The position numbers and the translations under genes are program-made. A stretch of 16,346 nucleotides of DNA from Gammaproteobacteria bacterium UBA2168 (GTDB taxonomy: Bacteria; Pseudomonadota; Gammaproteobacteria; Pseudomonadales; Azotimanducaceae): the NCBI GenBank assembly GCA_002327525.1, contig DCWG01000129.1, positions 10,988 through 27,333 on the forward strand. The letters are read 5' to 3'. A model generated the notes under the pieces. That model had not been told where the DNA came from and ran no database searches. It saw only the letters and a program-made list of their open reading frames with translations. Of the stretch, positions 14,901 to 16,346 are shown in pieces. Within the stretch, counting starts at the first letter, position 1; each line of letters begins with the position of its first letter.

Positions 14901-15074
14901 GTGGTGCGGCAGACCCGTCGCAAACGGTGGGCCATCGTAGAAAATATATGGCTTTTTTCCGCTGCGTGATTCGAGAGATTTTCTGAATACTTCACCGTCC
15001 TCCCAGAGCTGGAGAACATCTTTTTCCATTCGAACGAAGGAGAACGGAGATTGTGATTCCTCTGGCTCGGCCAT
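11940..15074 (-). CDS. ileS: Isoleucyl-tRNA synthetase, eukaryote-like (type 2)
   Basis: Charges tRNA-Ile with isoleucine and edits mischarged valine. The 1044-residue protein has the class I HIGH motif as HHGH (57-60, in FYDGPPFATGLPHHGHL), the editing-domain motifs WTTTPWTLP (224-232) and GTGLVHQAPAFGEDD (315-329), GWFYTLTVLGAAL (559-571) and KMSKR (593-597). The C-terminal part is about 100 residues longer than the E. coli enzyme (938) and lacks the CxxC zinc finger of the usual bacterial type. The sequence around HIGH and KMSKR (KMSKRLRNYTPPDELMDNYGADALRLYLINS) is of the eukaryotic/type 2 kind, which is generally insensitive to mupirocin. It is not next to ribF or lspA as in most gammaproteobacteria. 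It has its own promoter; its TAG is shared with the convergent dehydrogenase stop. Confidence 0.96.
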   Translation of the reverse strand: MAEPEESQSPFSFVRMEKDVLQLWEDGEVFRKSLESRSGKKPYIFYDGPPFATGLPHHGHLVASTIKDIVPRYWTMKGRYVLRRFGWDCHGLPIEHEIDKQLGLSAQAAVEQLGIAGYNDACRAIVQRYVEQWRHTVTRLGRWVDFENDYKTMDAWYMESVWWVVKQLWDKGLIYKGNKIMPVSTALETPLSNFEATSNYMDVQDPAITVLLKLADEDAFLAAWTTTPWTLPCNLAVCVGPDVEYVRAHDPRVDRQIYFAADRIAAYGEFEVSARCRGRELVGRRYQPLFPYFEHETERGAFQVLMDDYVTADEGTGLVHQAPAFGEDDKRVLADNGVEAFVCPVTMQGLFTDEVTDFAGQYVKDADREIIRVLKDSGMLYRHDTVEHSYPYCYRSDTPLIYRAVPSWYVRVTEIQDKLLAVNQQMHWVPEHIKDGRFGNWLEGVTDWAISRNRVWGTPIPIWINDETGNQVCLGSIEEVRERTGVRLTDLHREHVDDLTFEVEGEPGTYRRIPEVLDCWFESGSMPYAQLHYPFENEEIFEAGFPAEFIAEGLDQTRGWFYTLTVLGAALYDKPAFRNVIVNGMVMAEDGKKMSKRLRNYTPPDELMDNYGADALRLYLINSGLVRGEEQRFSDSGVRDMTRRALLPWYNAFSFLRTYAEIDRWSPDKGLHHGDNPLDRWILSRLQTLKKSVADEMERYHLYSVVPKLFDFIEDLTNWYIRLNRDRFWGEDITADKIAAYSTLYTALHELCQVLAPFSPFLSEHIYQQLAALSHPTPKPESVHLCDYPEPEAGYANLPLEEAVSRMQDVILLGRQKREEVKIGVRTPLASLTIISRDEQLLEGLAELETYVASELNVQRVDYDVQEEKYIELIAKPNFPVLGKRLGKRMKTFQQAIRELDSDAIARFQGEGFIEIDGERFDSSEIEVLQHPRDGTDVVSNTHIAAVLDCTLTEELIEDGWARQIVNRIQRARKDKGLHVADRIVVRYQGDDALLAAVDRHREYLMSETLATTLEHDPWLEDGSECEIDGEAFRFTVTRAVYPG

Positions 15075-15117
15075 GACGTGCTTCTACCGAATTCCCGGGA
15101 TTGATGACAGGGCGCGC

Positions 15118-15146
15118 ATTGTACGCATTGCGACGGATGAGGTTAA
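15118..15146 (-). promoter_or_regulatory. Sigma70-type promoter of ileS
   Basis: On the minus strand TTAACC (15146-15141, 4 of 6) and TACAAT (15123-15118, 5 of 6) are separated by exactly 17 bases. The start would be near 15111, about 37 bases before the ileS ATG at 15074. Confidence 0.6.
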
Positions 15147-15154
15147 CTAGGACC

Positions 15155-15185
15155 TGCTGCATTGATTCCTCGAGTCAACGCAGCA
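15155..15185. repeat. Inverted repeat with 11-bp arms between ileS and the LLM gene
   Basis: TGCTGCATTGA (15155-15165) and TCAACGCAGCA (15175-15185) pair in 10 of 11 positions around the 9-base loop TTCCTCGAG. It lies 38 bases before the LLM start and just upstream of the ileS -35 box. No T-tract follows, so an operator or leader hairpin is more likely than a terminator. Confidence 0.45.
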
Positions 15186-15222
15186 AGACACAAGCGGTTC
15201 ATGGACAACTCAGGGGACGGGA

Positions 15223-16086
15223 ATGGAACTGGGCGCAGTGTTTCCCCACAACGAAATAGGCAGCGACGCCGGAGCCATCCGGGCCTATGCACAGGGCGTG
15301 GAGGCCCTGGGGGCCACGCACCTGCTCATCTATGACCACGTGCTCGGAGCCGATCCCAACCGTCCTGGCGGTTTCAGGGGGCCGTATGACAAGGACATCG
15401 CCTTTCACGAACCCCTCACCACTTTTGCCTATCTCGCCGGGGTGACTGATACCCTCGAGTTCGTCTGCGCGGTATTGATCCTGCCTCAGCGCCAAACGGT
15501 ACTGGTGGCGAAACAGGCGGCCGAGGTGGCCGTCCTTTCCGGCAATCGTTTCCGCCTGGGTGTCGGTACCGGCTGGAATGAGGTCGAGTACGAGGGCCTC
15601 AACAAAGAATTCTCCAACCGCGGAAAACGTCAGGCGGAGCAGGTGGATCTGCTGCGCAGGCTGTGGATGGACGACGTGCTCACCTACCACGGTGACTATC
15701 ACACCATCACCGCCGCCGGTATCAACCCGCGCCCCAGCAAACCAATTCCAGTCTGGTTCGGCGGATCAGCACCCGCACTTCTGAGACGCTGCGCCGTCCT
15801 CGGTGATGGCTGGATCCCCCAGACAGGCGCGAACGACGCAACCCGCGAAAGCATCGATACCATTCGTACTCACCGCGAGGTGGCGGGCCTCAGCTGGGAA
15901 GGTTTCGGCATCCAGGCGCGTGCGGAGTACGCCGGCGGCAGCGCTGCCCGATGGCAGCGGCAGGCGTCGAAGTGGAAAAAACTCGGCGCAACCCACCTCG
16001 CCGTCACCACACACAATGCGGGTATGACGAATGCCGACGGCCACGTGGCCCGGGTGCGCGAGTACCTGGAAGCGGTACGCGGTTAA
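15223..16086 (+). CDS. LLM-class (luciferase-like) F420- or flavin-dependent oxidoreductase
   Basis: A 287-residue cytosolic TIM-barrel protein of the bacterial luciferase superfamily, in the group often annotated as F420-dependent LLM oxidoreductases. Typical elements are the N-terminal MELGAVFPHNEIG, GATHLLIYDHVLG (about 31-43), FHEPLTTFAYLAGVTDTLEFVCAVLILPQ (about 65-93), VLVAKQAAEVAVLSGNRFRLGVGTGWNEVEYEGL (about 97-130) and PRPSKPIPVWFGGSAPALLRRCAVLGDGW (about 170-200). FMN and F420 use cannot be separated by eye, and F420 biosynthesis is not visible here. The ATG at 15223 has an AGGGGACGGG ribosome-binding site. It is divergent from ileS and converges, 25 bases apart, with the decarboxylase-family gene. 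Substrate unknown; such enzymes often oxidise or reduce xenobiotics or alcohols. Confidence 0.9.
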   Translation: MELGAVFPHNEIGSDAGAIRAYAQGVEALGATHLLIYDHVLGADPNRPGGFRGPYDKDIAFHEPLTTFAYLAGVTDTLEFVCAVLILPQRQTVLVAKQAAEVAVLSGNRFRLGVGTGWNEVEYEGLNKEFSNRGKRQAEQVDLLRRLWMDDVLTYHGDYHTITAAGINPRPSKPIPVWFGGSAPALLRRCAVLGDGWIPQTGANDATRESIDTIRTHREVAGLSWEGFGIQARAEYAGGSAARWQRQASKWKKLGATHLAVTTHNAGMTNADGHVARVREYLEAVRG

Positions 16087-16111
16087 ACGCGGCCCGAAGC
16101 CGGCCGTGCTG

Positions 16112-16346
16112 TCAGTCCTCGTCCACGGCCCGCAGAATGTCACCTCCTGATCCCGGCGCGGGAATCTCCACGATACGCTCGTCAACGTCATCGTATTCCA
16201 GCCGCAGCGCCCTGCACATCCTGGCATGCACCTCGTAGAGACATGTTATGTAGGTAAACTCGAGAATCTCCTCATCCGTGAGGTGTTCCTTCGGTGCATC
16301 GAACAAGCCCGCCGGAGTACGTCCGCCGTGATTCACCAGACAATCA
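16112..16346 (-). CDS. Carboxymuconolactone decarboxylase-family protein (5' end beyond window)
   Basis: The frame is open to the window end and holds the C-terminal 77 residues, ending at TGA 16114-16112. NHGGRTPAGLFDAPKEHLTDEEILEFTYITCLYEVHARMCRALRLEY fits the second half of the AhpD/CMD-like helical fold (LTDEE..E.....L....R......). The tail DERIVEIPAPGSGGDILRAVDED is acidic. The CxxC of peroxidase-type members would lie upstream and cannot be checked. The role (peroxide reduction, decarboxylation or other) is therefore open. It converges with the LLM gene, which suggests no co-transcription. Confidence 0.65.
   Translation of the reverse strand, partial: DCLVNHGGRTPAGLFDAPKEHLTDEEILEFTYITCLYEVHARMCRALRLEYDDVDERIVEIPAPGSGGDILRAVDED

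Noticed and set aside
16087..16111. Terminator between the LLM and decarboxylase-family genes
   Set aside because: GGCC-rich bases could form a short stem, but there is no T-tract on either strand.

Overview
The window looks like a piece of a GC-rich (roughly 60%) gammaproteobacterial chromosome, probably from an uncultured environmental or marine lineage. This rests on the E. coli-type MsrA with its typical N-terminal extension, an MnmH/SelU of E. coli type, a YegD-type Hsp70 and a Sel1-repeat lipoprotein. The taxonomic placement is inference. No rRNA, tRNA, CRISPR array, insertion sequence or phage gene was seen.

Left part (1-5398). A minus-strand operon reads msrA, then a pyridoxamine-phosphate-oxidase-like flavoprotein, then a YegD-type Hsp70 cut by the window start. 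Its genes overlap by a few bases and msrA has a good sigma70-type promoter. It looks like a repair/stress unit. Divergent from it is a plus-strand pair: a Sel1-repeat lipoprotein followed 8 bases later by mnmH (tRNA 2-selenouridine synthase).

Middle part (5399-9049, all minus strand). From upstream to downstream this holds an MFS transporter, a highly structured non-coding interval of about 250 bases, an alpha/beta hydrolase, and a cobalt-type nitrile hydratase cluster (beta N-domain, alpha, activator). The interval contains two long inverted repeats, a G-quadruplex motif and a pair of palindromic operators. The nitrile hydratase genes carry an ACG in place of the start codon, two in-frame TAG codons and three or four single-base frameshifts, while their neighbours are intact. 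The operon therefore appears to be decaying, or is misread only there.

Right part (9050-16346). Plus-strand crotonase and minus-strand Rieske oxygenase converge. The Rieske oxygenase has its domains in reverse order: the non-heme iron domain comes first and the [2Fe-2S] domain last. A short plus-strand unit with two hairpins and a textbook terminator, but no obvious coding sequence, follows. Next come a Gfo/Idh/MocA dehydrogenase and, convergent with it and sharing its stop-codon bases, a eukaryote-like (type 2) isoleucyl-tRNA synthetase with its own promoter. The window ends with an LLM-class F420/flavin oxidoreductase and the 3' part of a carboxymuconolactone-decarboxylase-family gene.

The hydrolase, nitrile hydratase, transporter, crotonase, Rieske oxygenase, dehydrogenase and LLM enzyme suggest an accessory catabolic neighbourhood inserted among housekeeping genes. 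No single pathway can be assigned from sequence alone. I found no defence system or mobile element. The best leads are the permuted Rieske oxygenase, the decayed nitrile hydratase operon and the structured intergenic region at 7597-7900.
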